Positions 35,727 to 43,591 of a stretch of DNA of 64,000 nucleotides are shown here, piece by piece. The notes beneath the pieces are model-generated. The model saw only the letters and a program-made list of their open reading frames with translations. It made no database searches and was not told the DNA's origin. Position numbers and translations under genes: made by a program. Each line of letters opens with the position of its first letter. Position 1 is the first letter of the stretch. Source of the stretch: Sphingomonas bacterium (GTDB taxonomy: Bacteria; Pseudomonadota; Alphaproteobacteria; Sphingomonadales; Sphingomonadaceae). The stretch is from the NCBI GenBank assembly GCA_030149245.1, contig JASBRX010000015.1:1-64000 (forward strand), given 5' to 3'.

Positions 35727-37136
35727 ATGAGCGATTTCCCGCAAGCGCCCGCGTACACCCCCGATCCTGCTGTCCTGAAATTGGGGGACGCCTTCTACGA
35801 CGCGGTCGATGCCGCCGACTTTCCACGGACCATATTGCGCTTCCGCAACGATCGTGCGGCGGCGGAGGTGGGGCTGGACGTGCTGAGCGACGACCAGTGG
35901 CTGCGCCATTTCGGACGGTTTGCGCCGCTACCCGACAACCTGCCCCGGCCGCTGGCGATGCGATACCATGGCCATCAGTTCCGTGTGTACAACCCCGAGC
36001 TGGGCGACGGGCGCGGGTTCACCTTTGCGCAGATGCGGCGCGGGGCGGACGGCACGCTGATGGAGCTGGGCACCAAGGGTTCGGGCCAGACGCCGTGGAG
36101 CCGGTTCGGCGACGGGCGGCTGACGTTGAAGGGCGGCGTGCGCGAGGTGCTGGCGACCGAGATGCTGCAGGCGCTGGGGGTGACTACGTCGCGCAGTTTC
36201 TCGCTGATCGAGACCGGCGAGGCGCTGGAGCGCAACGACGAGCCCTCCCCCACCCGCTCCGCCGTGCTGGTGCGGATGAGCCTGGGGCATATTCGCATCG
36301 GCACGTTCCAGCGGCTCGCCTATCATGGGGACGCCGAGACTATGCGGCGGCTGGTCGATTGGTGCCTGGCCGAACTGTTCGGGGTGACGCCGTTCGAGGA
36401 TCCGGTCGCGCAATTCTTTGAGCTGGTGGTCGCGCGCACGGCGGCGCTGGCGGGCGAGTATATGGTCGCGGGCTTCGTCCATGGCGTGCTCAACACCGAC
36501 AACATCAACGTGACCGGCGAGAGCTTCGACTATGGCCCGTGGCGGTTCGCGCCGACGTTCGACCCCGGCTTTACCGCCGCCTATTTCGACCATGCCGGGC
36601 TATACGCTTTTGGTCGTCAGCCCGATGCGATATTGTGGAATGTCGCGCAACTGGCGGTGTCGCTGCGCATCATCAGCGAGGCACCGCCGTTGATCGAGCG
36701 GCTGGAGAAGTTCGAAAGCTATTTCAAGATGTTCTACGGCCACCCGCTACGGCGGCGGCTGGGCATTCGGATGCCGCCGGGGGCGACCGACCCCGATCAT
36801 GGCTGGGCGTTGAAGGAAGCGATCGAGGGCGCGCTGATGGCGACCGGGGTGTCGATCGACCGCTTCTTCTTCGATGCCTATGGCGGCGCGCTGCCCGACA
36901 GCTATGGCGCGGAATGGGATGCGGTGCGTGCGGCGCTGGCCGAGTATGACCCCGTTCCTGAGGCGCGCTCGCACCCCTATTTCCAGGCCGACGAACCCTG
37001 TTCGATGCTGATCGACGAGGTCGAAGCGATCTGGGCCGCGATCGACCGCGACGATGATTGGGGGCCTTTCAACGCCAAGGTCGCAGCGATCCGCGCGATG
37101 GGCGCGGCGCTCGACGCTGGCGGGCATGACTGGTGA
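35727..37136 (+). CDS. selO: Protein adenylyltransferase SelO (YdiU/UPF0061)
   Basis: 469 residues. SelO is a pseudokinase-fold enzyme that transfers AMP to Ser, Thr or Tyr of target proteins in redox stress. Family blocks are AMRYHGHQFRVYNPELGDGR, ELGTKGSGQTPWSRFGDGR, GVREVLATEMLQALGV, and the inverted catalytic region HGVLNTDNINVTGESFDYG followed by FDPGFTAAYFDHAGLY. The start at 35727 has GGAGGGGGCAGG upstream. It is slightly shorter than the E. coli protein. Confidence 0.95.
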   Translation: MSDFPQAPAYTPDPAVLKLGDAFYDAVDAADFPRTILRFRNDRAAAEVGLDVLSDDQWLRHFGRFAPLPDNLPRPLAMRYHGHQFRVYNPELGDGRGFTFAQMRRGADGTLMELGTKGSGQTPWSRFGDGRLTLKGGVREVLATEMLQALGVTTSRSFSLIETGEALERNDEPSPTRSAVLVRMSLGHIRIGTFQRLAYHGDAETMRRLVDWCLAELFGVTPFEDPVAQFFELVVARTAALAGEYMVAGFVHGVLNTDNINVTGESFDYGPWRFAPTFDPGFTAAYFDHAGLYAFGRQPDAILWNVAQLAVSLRIISEAPPLIERLEKFESYFKMFYGHPLRRRLGIRMPPGATDPDHGWALKEAIEGALMATGVSIDRFFFDAYGGALPDSYGAEWDAVRAALAEYDPVPEARSHPYFQADEPCSMLIDEVEAIWAAIDRDDDWGPFNAKVAAIRAMGAALDAGGHDW

Positions 37137-37206
37137 GGTGGCAACGCCACGAATTGCTGCTAGAGACAGGCGCATCCTCAGGGCCACAAACGCATAGAAA
37201 GACCGA

Positions 37207-38622
37207 ATGCCCGGCACGGAAATCATTTCGACCGAACCCGCCACCGGTGCCGTCCTGTGGCGCCAGAAGATCGGCGATGTCGATGGAGAGGTGGCCAAGG
37301 CCCGCGCCAGCTGGGCCGAGTGGGCCGCGCGCCCGCTCGCCTATCGGATCGAGGCGCTGCGCCGCTTCGCCAATGTCGTGCGCCAAAAGAGCGACGCCTT
37401 CACCGACCTGATCGCGCGCGAAACCGGCAAGCCGCTGTGGGAGGCGCGGACCGAGGTCGAGACGGTGATCGCCAAGGTCGACATCTCCGTCAGCGCCTTT
37501 TCGGAGCGCACCGGACAGCGGCGGATCGACGCGCCGATGAACACCCGCCTTGCGCTGCGGCACAAGCCGCATGGCGTGCTGGCGGTGCTGGGGCCGTACA
37601 ACTTTCCGGCGCATCTGCCGAACGGGCATATCGTCCCGGCACTGCTCGCGGGCAATGCGGTGGTGTTCAAGCCATCGGAAAAGACCCCGGCGACTGGGGC
37701 GTTTCTGGTCGAGTGCTTTCATGCCGCTGGCGTGCCCGAAGGGTGCATCCGGTTGCTGATCGGCGGGCCGGATGAGGGCAAGGCGCTGGCATCGCACGAT
37801 GGCATCGACGGGCTGTTGTTCACCGGCTCTGCCCGCACCGGCATTGCGCTCAACCGCGCGTTCGCGTCGAAGCCCGAGAAAATTCTGGCGCTGGAGATGG
37901 GCGGGAATAACCCGATCCTCGTCTGGGACACCCCCGATCTCTATTCCGCCGCGGTGCTGGTGGTGCAGTCGGCATTCACCAGCGCGGGGCAGCGCTGCAC
38001 CGCCGCGCGCCGCCTGATCGTCGACGAAACCCTGTTCGAGCCGCTGGTGGGTGAGGTCAACAAGCTGATCGGCCGCCTGATCATCGGCGAGCCGCATGCC
38101 GACCCGGCACCGTTCATGGGGCCGGTGATCGACAACGACACCGCCGACCTGCTGACCGAGAGCTTCCTCGAGCTGACCTTCATGGGCGGCAAGCCGCTGC
38201 GCCATATGGAGCGGCCGATACCGGGGCGGCCGTTCGTTACCCCGGCGATGATCGACATGACCGAGGCGAAGGAAAAGCCCGATGTCGAGCTGTTCGGCCC
38301 GATCCTGCAGGTGATCCGCGCCAAGACGTTCGAAGAGGCGATCGCCGAGGCGAATAACACCCGCTACGGCCTGTCGGCGAGCCTGGTGAGCCAGAATCCG
38401 CAGCTGTACGACCAGTTCTGGGCCAATATCCGCGCCGGCATCGTCAACTGGAACCGGCCGACCAATGGCGCGAGTTCGTCGGCGCCGTTTGGGGGCATTG
38501 GCTGGTCGGGCAATCATCGCCCGAGCGCCTTCTACGCCGCCGATTATTGCGCCTATCCGGTGGTGTCGTCGGAAGCGGAGCAGGCACGCGTGTCGATCGG
38601 AATCGGGCTGCGCGAGGGCTGA
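37207..38622 (+). CDS. astD: N-succinylglutamate 5-semialdehyde dehydrogenase
   Basis: A 471-residue ALDH-superfamily enzyme of the arginine succinyltransferase pathway. The AstD signature LGPYNFPAHLPNGHIVPALL, the NAD loop LFTGSARTGIALNRA, the base Glu in LALEMGGNNPIL and the Cys in TSAGQRCTAARRLI are present, with NWNRPTNGASSSAPFGGIG near the C-terminus. The other ast genes are not in the window. It is followed by a small unknown gene. Confidence 0.94.
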   Translation: MPGTEIISTEPATGAVLWRQKIGDVDGEVAKARASWAEWAARPLAYRIEALRRFANVVRQKSDAFTDLIARETGKPLWEARTEVETVIAKVDISVSAFSERTGQRRIDAPMNTRLALRHKPHGVLAVLGPYNFPAHLPNGHIVPALLAGNAVVFKPSEKTPATGAFLVECFHAAGVPEGCIRLLIGGPDEGKALASHDGIDGLLFTGSARTGIALNRAFASKPEKILALEMGGNNPILVWDTPDLYSAAVLVVQSAFTSAGQRCTAARRLIVDETLFEPLVGEVNKLIGRLIIGEPHADPAPFMGPVIDNDTADLLTESFLELTFMGGKPLRHMERPIPGRPFVTPAMIDMTEAKEKPDVELFGPILQVIRAKTFEEAIAEANNTRYGLSASLVSQNPQLYDQFWANIRAGIVNWNRPTNGASSSAPFGGIGWSGNHRPSAFYAADYCAYPVVSSEAEQARVSIGIGLREG

Positions 38623-38664
38623 CACCATCCGGCGTGGGCGGGAATCGCGAATTTATTCAGGTGG

Positions 38665-38886
38665 ATGCGACGAGTTGCGGAACGGGCGCAACGCCTGTGG
38701 ATTGAGCGCGCCGTGAAACCGATCGTCCTTGCGTCACCCGCCCCGCCCCGTGCCCAGCGCTTGGCCCAGGAAGCCCGCAACTGCCTGACCATCGCGGTCG
38801 GGCATGGCGATGTCGCGTTCACCGCCGAACTGATCGACGAGGCGGTGAAACTGGCCCAGCGCGCCCGCGAACTGTCCAAGGCATAG
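38665..38886 (+). CDS. Small conserved-looking protein of unknown function
   Basis: 73 residues, or 57 if translation begins at the GTG at 38713. The C-terminal part (QRLAQEARNCLTIAVGHGDV, AFTAELIDEAVKLAQRAREL) is helical and charged and looks like a real protein domain, whereas the first 16 residues are Arg-rich and doubtful. No family is recognised. It stands between astD and cobA. Confidence 0.5.
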   Translation: MRRVAERAQRLWIERAVKPIVLASPAPPRAQRLAQEARNCLTIAVGHGDVAFTAELIDEAVKLAQRARELSKA

Positions 38887-38952
38887 ATTCGCTAGTCGGT
38901 CCCCAAGCAACCCTCGGTTGTGGCTTGCGCGCCCGACAGCCATCTGGGTGGC

Positions 38953-39738
38953 ATGGTTTCCCTGCTCGATCCCACTGCGCGTGGCCGCGTGATTCTCGTC
39001 GGTGCCGGACCCGGCGACCCGGGCCTGCTGACCGTCCGCGCGGTCGAGGCGCTCAAGTCCGCCGATGTGCTGGTCCATGACGGGCTGGTCGATCCGCGCG
39101 TGCTCGACCTGGCGCCGAACGCGCACCGCATCTGCGTCGCCAAGAAGCGCTCCAAGCACACCGTGCCGCAGGAGGGCATCAACGCGCTGATCATCGCGCA
39201 TGTGAAGACCGGCGCGATCGTCGTGCGGCTGAAGGGCGGCGATCCGTTCATCTTTGGCCGGGGCGGCGAAGAGGTTGAGGCGGTGCGCGCGGCGGGCCTG
39301 CCGGTCGAAGTGATTCCGGGCGTCAGCGCGGCGCTGGGCGCGGCGGCCGAAGCGATGCTGCCGCTGACCCATCGCGACTGGTCGAGCGCGGTCAGCTTCG
39401 TTGCGGGCCAGTGCAAGGGGCTGAAGGATCAGGACTGGTCGGGGTTGGCCGGAAAGGGCCGCACGCTCGTCATCTATATGGGCGTCGCGACCTGCCCCGA
39501 CATCGCCGAGAAACTGATGGGCGATGGCGTCGCGCCGGACATGCCGGTCGCGGTGCTTGAGCGCGCGACGCTTCCCGGTGCCCGCGCGATCCGCACCCTG
39601 CTCGCCGATCTTGGCCCGATGGTCGAGCGCGAGGCTGTGCAGAGCCCGGCGATCATCGTCGTCGGCGAAGTGGTCGCGCTGTCGGACGCGCAGGACAGGC
39701 TCGCCAGCTGGGCGAAAGCGGCGGAGGCACTCGCATGA
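38953..39738 (+). CDS. cobA: Uroporphyrinogen-III C-methyltransferase
   Basis: A 261-residue single-domain SUMT that makes precorrin-2 for siroheme (and cobalamin). Motifs are ILVGAGPGDPGLLTVRAVEAL, VHDGLVDPRVLDLAP, VRLKGGDPFIFGRGGEEVEA, EVIPGVSAALGAAA and TLVIYMGVATC. It opens the sulfate-assimilation cluster, where siroheme is needed by the reductase at 40130. There is no fused CysG dehydrogenase/chelatase domain. The start at 38953 is chosen from the MVSLLDPTARGRVILV N-terminus. It overlaps the next gene by 4 bp (ATGA). Confidence 0.95.
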   Translation: MVSLLDPTARGRVILVGAGPGDPGLLTVRAVEALKSADVLVHDGLVDPRVLDLAPNAHRICVAKKRSKHTVPQEGINALIIAHVKTGAIVVRLKGGDPFIFGRGGEEVEAVRAAGLPVEVIPGVSAALGAAAEAMLPLTHRDWSSAVSFVAGQCKGLKDQDWSGLAGKGRTLVIYMGVATCPDIAEKLMGDGVAPDMPVAVLERATLPGARAIRTLLADLGPMVEREAVQSPAIIVVGEVVALSDAQDRLASWAKAAEALA

Positions 39739-40031
39739 AATTGCTGACCGGAAACGATCTCGCCAGCGGCGACGTAACCTGGTGGACGGGCAATGGCTGG
39801 TCGCGCCATGTCGAGGATGCGGTCGATGTCGGCGAGCAGGGCGAGGCCATCGCGCAGGCCGAGGAAGGCGCGCGGCGGGTCAACGGCCCCTATGTGATCG
39901 ACGCCACCGCGACGCCCGAGGGACCCCGACCCGCGCACATCAAGGACCGCATCCGCGCGCTCGGCCCGACCGTGCGCCCGGACCTGACGCTGAAGCCGGC
40001 GGACCCGAATGCGGGGAGCTGGGTAATATGA
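39735..40031 (+). CDS. DUF2849 protein of the sulfite-reductase cluster
   Basis: 98 residues matching DUF2849, small alphaproteobacterial proteins encoded between cobA/cysG and cysI. Recognisable parts are KLLTGNDLASGDVTWWTGNG, WSRHVEDAVDVGEQ and AHIKDRIRALGPTVRPDLTL. The function is unknown; conserved linkage implies a role in siroheme sulfite/nitrite reductase supply. It is translationally coupled to cobA (ATGA). Confidence 0.9.
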   Translation: MKLLTGNDLASGDVTWWTGNGWSRHVEDAVDVGEQGEAIAQAEEGARRVNGPYVIDATATPEGPRPAHIKDRIRALGPTVRPDLTLKPADPNAGSWVI

Positions 40032-40039
40032 CTCGATTC

Positions 40040-40120
40040 CGTCGCCCCAGCGAACGCTGGGGCCTCCCTCCTCATGCGATGCGCTCGCGGCACGAGACCC
40101 CAGCTTTCGCTGGGGTGACG
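40040..40120. repeat. REPIN-like inverted repeat, CCCCAGCGAA family
   Basis: Arms at 40040-40064 and 40096-40120 match inversely at about 22 of 25 positions. Each arm is a hairpin (CCCCAGCGAACGCTGGGG; CCCCAGCTTTCGCTGGGG). It lies inside the operon between the DUF2849 gene and cysI, 10 bp before the reductase start, and its last bases (GACGAGG) provide the cysI ribosome site. Confidence 0.82.
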
Positions 40121-40129
40121 AGGTAAGCC

Positions 40130-41761
40130 ATGTATAAGTACGACGAATATGATCACTCCATCGTCGCAGCGCGCGTCGAGGAGTTTCGCGATCAGGTGCA
40201 GCGCCGCCTGGCGGGGCAGATCACCGAGGACCAGTTCAAGCCGCTGCGGTTGATGAACGGGCTCTATCTCCAGCTGCACGCCTATATGCTGCGCGTCGCG
40301 GTGCCCTATGGCACGCTCGACAGCCGCCAGATGCGGATGCTCGCGCATATCGCGCGCAAATATGACCGCGATTACGGCCATTTCACCACGCGCCAGAACA
40401 TCCAGTATAACTGGATCAAGCTGGAGGACGCGCCCGACATCCTCGCCGAGCTGGCGACGGTCGAGATGCATGCGATCCAGACCAGCGGCAATTGCATCCG
40501 CAACATCTCATCCGACCAATATGCCGGGGCGGCGGCAGACGAGCTGACCGATCCGCGCCCCTGGGCCGAATTGCTGCGCCAGTGGAGCACCTTCCACCCC
40601 GAATTCAGCTATCTTCCGCGCAAGTTCAAGATCGCGGTGATCGCGGCGGATGAGGATCGCGCGGCGATGCGGCTGCACGATATCGGGCTGCAGATCGTCG
40701 AGCGCGACGGGAACCATGGCGTCGCCGTCTATGTCGGCGGGGGCATGGGCCGCACCCCGATGATCGCGCCGCTGATCAACGACTTCGTGCCGTTCGAGGA
40801 CTTTCTGTCCTACATGGAAGCGTGCCTGCGCGTGTACAATCGCTATGGCCGCCGCGACAATATGTACAAGGCGCGGATCAAGATCCTGGTCCACGAGATC
40901 GGCGCGGACAAGTATCGCGACGAGGTCGCGGCCGAGTTCATCGAGGTCAAGAAGCTGGGCATCGACCCGCCGCGCGCGGAGTTCGACCGGATCGCCGCGC
41001 ACTTCGCCGATCCGGCGTTCGAGAGCGGCCTGAGCGACGAACTCGACCGCAGTGATCCCGACTTTACGGTGTGGCTGGACCAGCAGGTCGTCGCGCACAA
41101 GCAACCGGGCTATGCCATCGTCAATATCAGCCTGAAGCCGGTCGGCGGCATTCCGGGCGACGCGTCCTCGGCGCAGATCGACGCGATGGCGGACCTGGCC
41201 GAGCGCTACAGTTTCGACGAGCTGCGCGTGACCCATGCCCAGAACATCGTCCTGCCGCATGTGCGCAAGGCGGACCTGTATGCGGTGTGGCAACGCCTCG
41301 TCGAAGTCGAGTTGGCCGACGCCAATCTCGACCTGATCAGCGACATCATCGCCTGCCCCGGCCTGGACTATTGCAGCCTTGCCAATGCGCGCTCGATCCC
41401 CGTGGCGCAGAAGATCGCGACGCGCTTTTCCGATCCCGGGCGGCAGCGCGAACTGGGTGAGCTCAAGCTCAAGATCAGCGGCTGCATCAACGCCTGCGGC
41501 CACCATCACGCCGGGCATATCGGCATCCTGGGCGTCGACAAGAAGGGCGTCGAAAACTACCAGCTGTCGTTCGGCGGATCGGGCGCGGAGGACGTGTCGC
41601 TCGGCCAGATCACCGGCCCCGGCTTCAGCGAGGACGGCGTAGTCGACGCGGTCGAACGCGCGACCGACGTCTATCTGCGCGAACGCGCGCAGGGCGAACG
41701 CTTCCTCGACACCTATCGCCGCATCGGCATGGCCCCGTTCAAGGAGGCGATCTATGGGTAA
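40130..41761 (+). CDS. cysI: Assimilatory sulfite reductase hemoprotein (CysI-like, nitrite/sulfite reductase family)
   Basis: A 543-residue siroheme/[4Fe-4S] enzyme reducing sulfite to sulfide. Duplicated ferredoxin-like and sulfite-reductase halves are present. The parasitic-domain start is LRVAVPYGTLDSRQMRMLA, the siroheme pocket is HFTTRQNIQYNWI, the TSGNCIRNISSDQYAG segment follows, and the cluster/siroheme Cys motif is C-x5-C (CPGLDYC) then C-x3-C (CINAC) with GHHHAGHIG. Context (cobA, DUF2849, DUF934, cysH) points to sulfite rather than nitrite. The electron donor (NADPH flavoprotein or ferredoxin) is not encoded nearby. Confidence 0.93.
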   Translation: MYKYDEYDHSIVAARVEEFRDQVQRRLAGQITEDQFKPLRLMNGLYLQLHAYMLRVAVPYGTLDSRQMRMLAHIARKYDRDYGHFTTRQNIQYNWIKLEDAPDILAELATVEMHAIQTSGNCIRNISSDQYAGAAADELTDPRPWAELLRQWSTFHPEFSYLPRKFKIAVIAADEDRAAMRLHDIGLQIVERDGNHGVAVYVGGGMGRTPMIAPLINDFVPFEDFLSYMEACLRVYNRYGRRDNMYKARIKILVHEIGADKYRDEVAAEFIEVKKLGIDPPRAEFDRIAAHFADPAFESGLSDELDRSDPDFTVWLDQQVVAHKQPGYAIVNISLKPVGGIPGDASSAQIDAMADLAERYSFDELRVTHAQNIVLPHVRKADLYAVWQRLVEVELADANLDLISDIIACPGLDYCSLANARSIPVAQKIATRFSDPGRQRELGELKLKISGCINACGHHHAGHIGILGVDKKGVENYQLSFGGSGAEDVSLGQITGPGFSEDGVVDAVERATDVYLRERAQGERFLDTYRRIGMAPFKEAIYG

Positions 41762-41766
41762 CAATC

Positions 41767-41850
41767 CCGTCGCCCCGGCGCAGGCCGGGGCCGCCCAGTT
41801 CGACGCGATCGCCCGCCTTGTGGCGGCCCCGGCCTGCGCCGGGGCGACGG
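41767..41850. repeat. Perfect 29-bp inverted repeat (REPIN-like), CGCCCCGGCGCAGGCC family
   Basis: Arms at 41767-41795 and 41822-41850 are exact reverse complements over 29 bp, each able to form its own hairpin. It lies between cysI and the DUF934 gene in an otherwise overlapping operon, as at 17168 and 40040. Confidence 0.88.
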
Positions 41851-41860
41851 AGATTGTGGC

Positions 41861-42286
41861 ATGACCGCCGCACTCCGCTTCCGCACCGACGAACCTCATG
41901 ACGAGCCTGCGGTGACGCTGGATGCGTTTCTCGGACAGTCCAACGCGACCGCCGTGCGCCTGGAATCGAGCGACGATGCGCGTGCGTTGATCCCGCACCT
42001 CGACCGCCTGTCGCTGGTCGAAGTGAGCTTCCCCAAATTCCGCGACGGGCGCGGCTATTCGGCGGGGCGCATCCTGCGCGAGGCGGGCTATACAGGCGAA
42101 TTGCGCGCGCAGGGCGATGTGCTGGTCGACCAGATCCCGCTGATGCGCCGCTGCGGCTTCGACAGCTTTGCGCCCGAAGCGCCGGTGGACGAAGCCGTGC
42201 TGGCGGCGAGCCTCGCGCGCTATGACGCGGTCTATCAGATGGCGGCGGACGGGGCGGTCCCGGTCTGGAAACGGCGGCATGGCTAG
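41861..42286 (+). CDS. DUF934 protein of the sulfate-assimilation cluster
   Basis: 141 residues of DUF934, a family found only beside cysI/cysH in proteobacteria. DARALIPHLDRLSLVEVSF, KFRDGRGYSAGRILREAGY, GELRAQGDVLVDQIPLMRRC and GFDSF are the family core. The function is unproven; an oxidoreductase-accessory role is inferred from context. It overlaps cysH by 8 bp. Confidence 0.92.
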   Translation: MTAALRFRTDEPHDEPAVTLDAFLGQSNATAVRLESSDDARALIPHLDRLSLVEVSFPKFRDGRGYSAGRILREAGYTGELRAQGDVLVDQIPLMRRCGFDSFAPEAPVDEAVLAASLARYDAVYQMAADGAVPVWKRRHG

Positions 42287-43049
42287 CGTGACCGCCCGCA
42301 AGATCGACCGCATCGATACCGGCCCGGCGTTTACCGAGCGTGATGCCCTGCGGCTCAACAATCTGTTCCGCGGCGTGCCGACGGAGGAGATGCTGCGCAC
42401 GGTGCTGACCGAGTCGATGGTCGGTGATGTTGCGTTGGTGTCGTCGTTCGGCGCGGAGAGCGCGGCGTTGTTGCACCTGGTCGCATCGATCGACCCCGCG
42501 GTGCCGGTGCTGTTCCTCGACACCGGCAAGCATTTTCCCGAGACGCTGGCCTACCGCGACACTTTGGTCGAACGGCTGGGGCTGACCGGGCTGCGCGTCC
42601 TGACGCCCGACCCCGAGTTGCTGGCGAAGAAGGACGGGAGCGGCCTGCGCTGGTCCTACGACCCCGATGGCTGTTGCGAGATCCGCAAGGTCCTTCCGCT
42701 CGACGCCGCGATGGCGGGGTTCGACGCGAGCATCACCGGGCGCAAGGCGTTTCAGGCGAGCACCCGCAACGCCCTTCCCCGGTTCGAGGTGGACGCGGCG
42801 GGCAAGCTCAAGGTCAACCCGCTCGCGGACTGGACCAAGGCGGATATCGAAGCCTATTTCGCAACCCACGACCTGCCCCGCCACCCGCTGGAGGCGCAAG
42901 GCTATCTGTCGATCGGCTGCGCGCCGTGTACCAGCAAGGTAAAGCCCGGCGAAGATCCGCGATCGGGCCGCTGGGTCGGCTGGGACAAGACCGAGTGCGG
43001 CATCCACACGCCGGTCACGGACGGCGACCCGGATCTGCCGGTGTTCTAA
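42279..43049 (+). CDS. cysH: Phosphoadenylyl/adenylyl-sulfate reductase
   Basis: 256 residues. CysH reduces APS (or PAPS) to sulfite with thioredoxin. Motifs are VSSFGAESAALLHLVASID and FLDTGKHFPETL. The Cys pairs CCEIRK and CAPC, found in [4Fe-4S] APS reductases but missing from PAPS-only enzymes, indicate APS use. The redox-active Cys lies in the C-terminal KTECGIH. It starts inside the DUF934 gene. Confidence 0.95.
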   Translation: MASVTARKIDRIDTGPAFTERDALRLNNLFRGVPTEEMLRTVLTESMVGDVALVSSFGAESAALLHLVASIDPAVPVLFLDTGKHFPETLAYRDTLVERLGLTGLRVLTPDPELLAKKDGSGLRWSYDPDGCCEIRKVLPLDAAMAGFDASITGRKAFQASTRNALPRFEVDAAGKLKVNPLADWTKADIEAYFATHDLPRHPLEAQGYLSIGCAPCTSKVKPGEDPRSGRWVGWDKTECGIHTPVTDGDPDLPVF

Positions 43050-43109
43050 GAAAAAGGGGGTGGCCTACAAGACCGCCCCACCACTTCACATTTCTAATCG
43101 CGACTCAGA

Positions 43110-43283
43110 TTATGCGGCCAACTTAATCAGCCGCCTCTGAAAATCGTCGAAGTCCCGTCGAGCGTCATCGTAATTGAAGAACGATTGCGTCGAGATACAG
43201 ATGGGATCCCCCCGATCGCTGATAATATACCAGCGCCAGTTGAAGTCCGCGTCCATATGGAACATTGGGTTGACGATTATCAT
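43110..43283 (-). CDS. 57-residue protein, possibly DUF1508/YegP-like
   Basis: Not caught by a 60-residue cutoff. A strong AAGGAG ribosome site lies 7 nt before the ATG at 43283. The product begins MIIVNPMFHMDADFNWRWYI, continues ISDRGDPICISTQSFFNYDD and ends ARRDFDDFQRRLIKLAA. A beta-strand pair with W-x-W-Y-I and I-x-x-S-x-x-F/Y plus a helix recalls the DUF1508 (YegP) fold, but the match is loose. The codon use is AT-richer than its neighbours. Confidence 0.6.
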   Translation of the reverse strand: MIIVNPMFHMDADFNWRWYIISDRGDPICISTQSFFNYDDARRDFDDFQRRLIKLAA

Positions 43284-43591
43284 TGGCCGTCTCCTTAAAG
43301 AGCGGGCGGCAAATGGTTCAGCAATCTCTGCCCGAAAGTTCGTGTTATGAGATTTGATGGAGTCTGGGTTCTTATGTTTCCGCCATCCAACAGGGAACTA
43401 GGAACGTACGAACGATGTGACTAGACGCCTTTCCATTGCGGAGCTTTGCCATAGAACTAGCTCATGCTTGCCTCCTTTCTGCCATGCGGCATCCCCGTGA
43501 AGTGGTGTAGGAGACATATCCGTTCTTATTTTGATCTCCAACAGAAAATTCAGAACAAACAATGCCCATCGCGGTATGCGATGCGCGCTGC
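43284..43591. other. AT-richer gene-free stretch beside dnaB
   Basis: About 308 bp of clearly lower GC content than the rest. On the minus strand there is a strong AAAGGAGG site followed by ATG-AGC-TAG (a two-codon frame at 43465) and then a 26-codon frame from 43452 that I do not regard as established. Near 43567-43583 a 6-bp stem (CATCGC-GGTAT-GCGATG) could be a weak dnaB terminator on the minus strand. It may be a remnant of acquired DNA. Confidence 0.4.

Noticed and set aside
40508..42529. 673-codon minus-strand open frame across cysI, DUF934 and cysH
   Set aside because: Antisense to three well-recognised genes and rich in Arg, Ala, Asp and His typical of shadow frames.
43375..43452. 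26-codon minus-strand frame after the AAAGGAGG site
   Set aside because: The ribosome site is about 19 nt upstream and another start-stop frame lies between; too short and unsupported to call.
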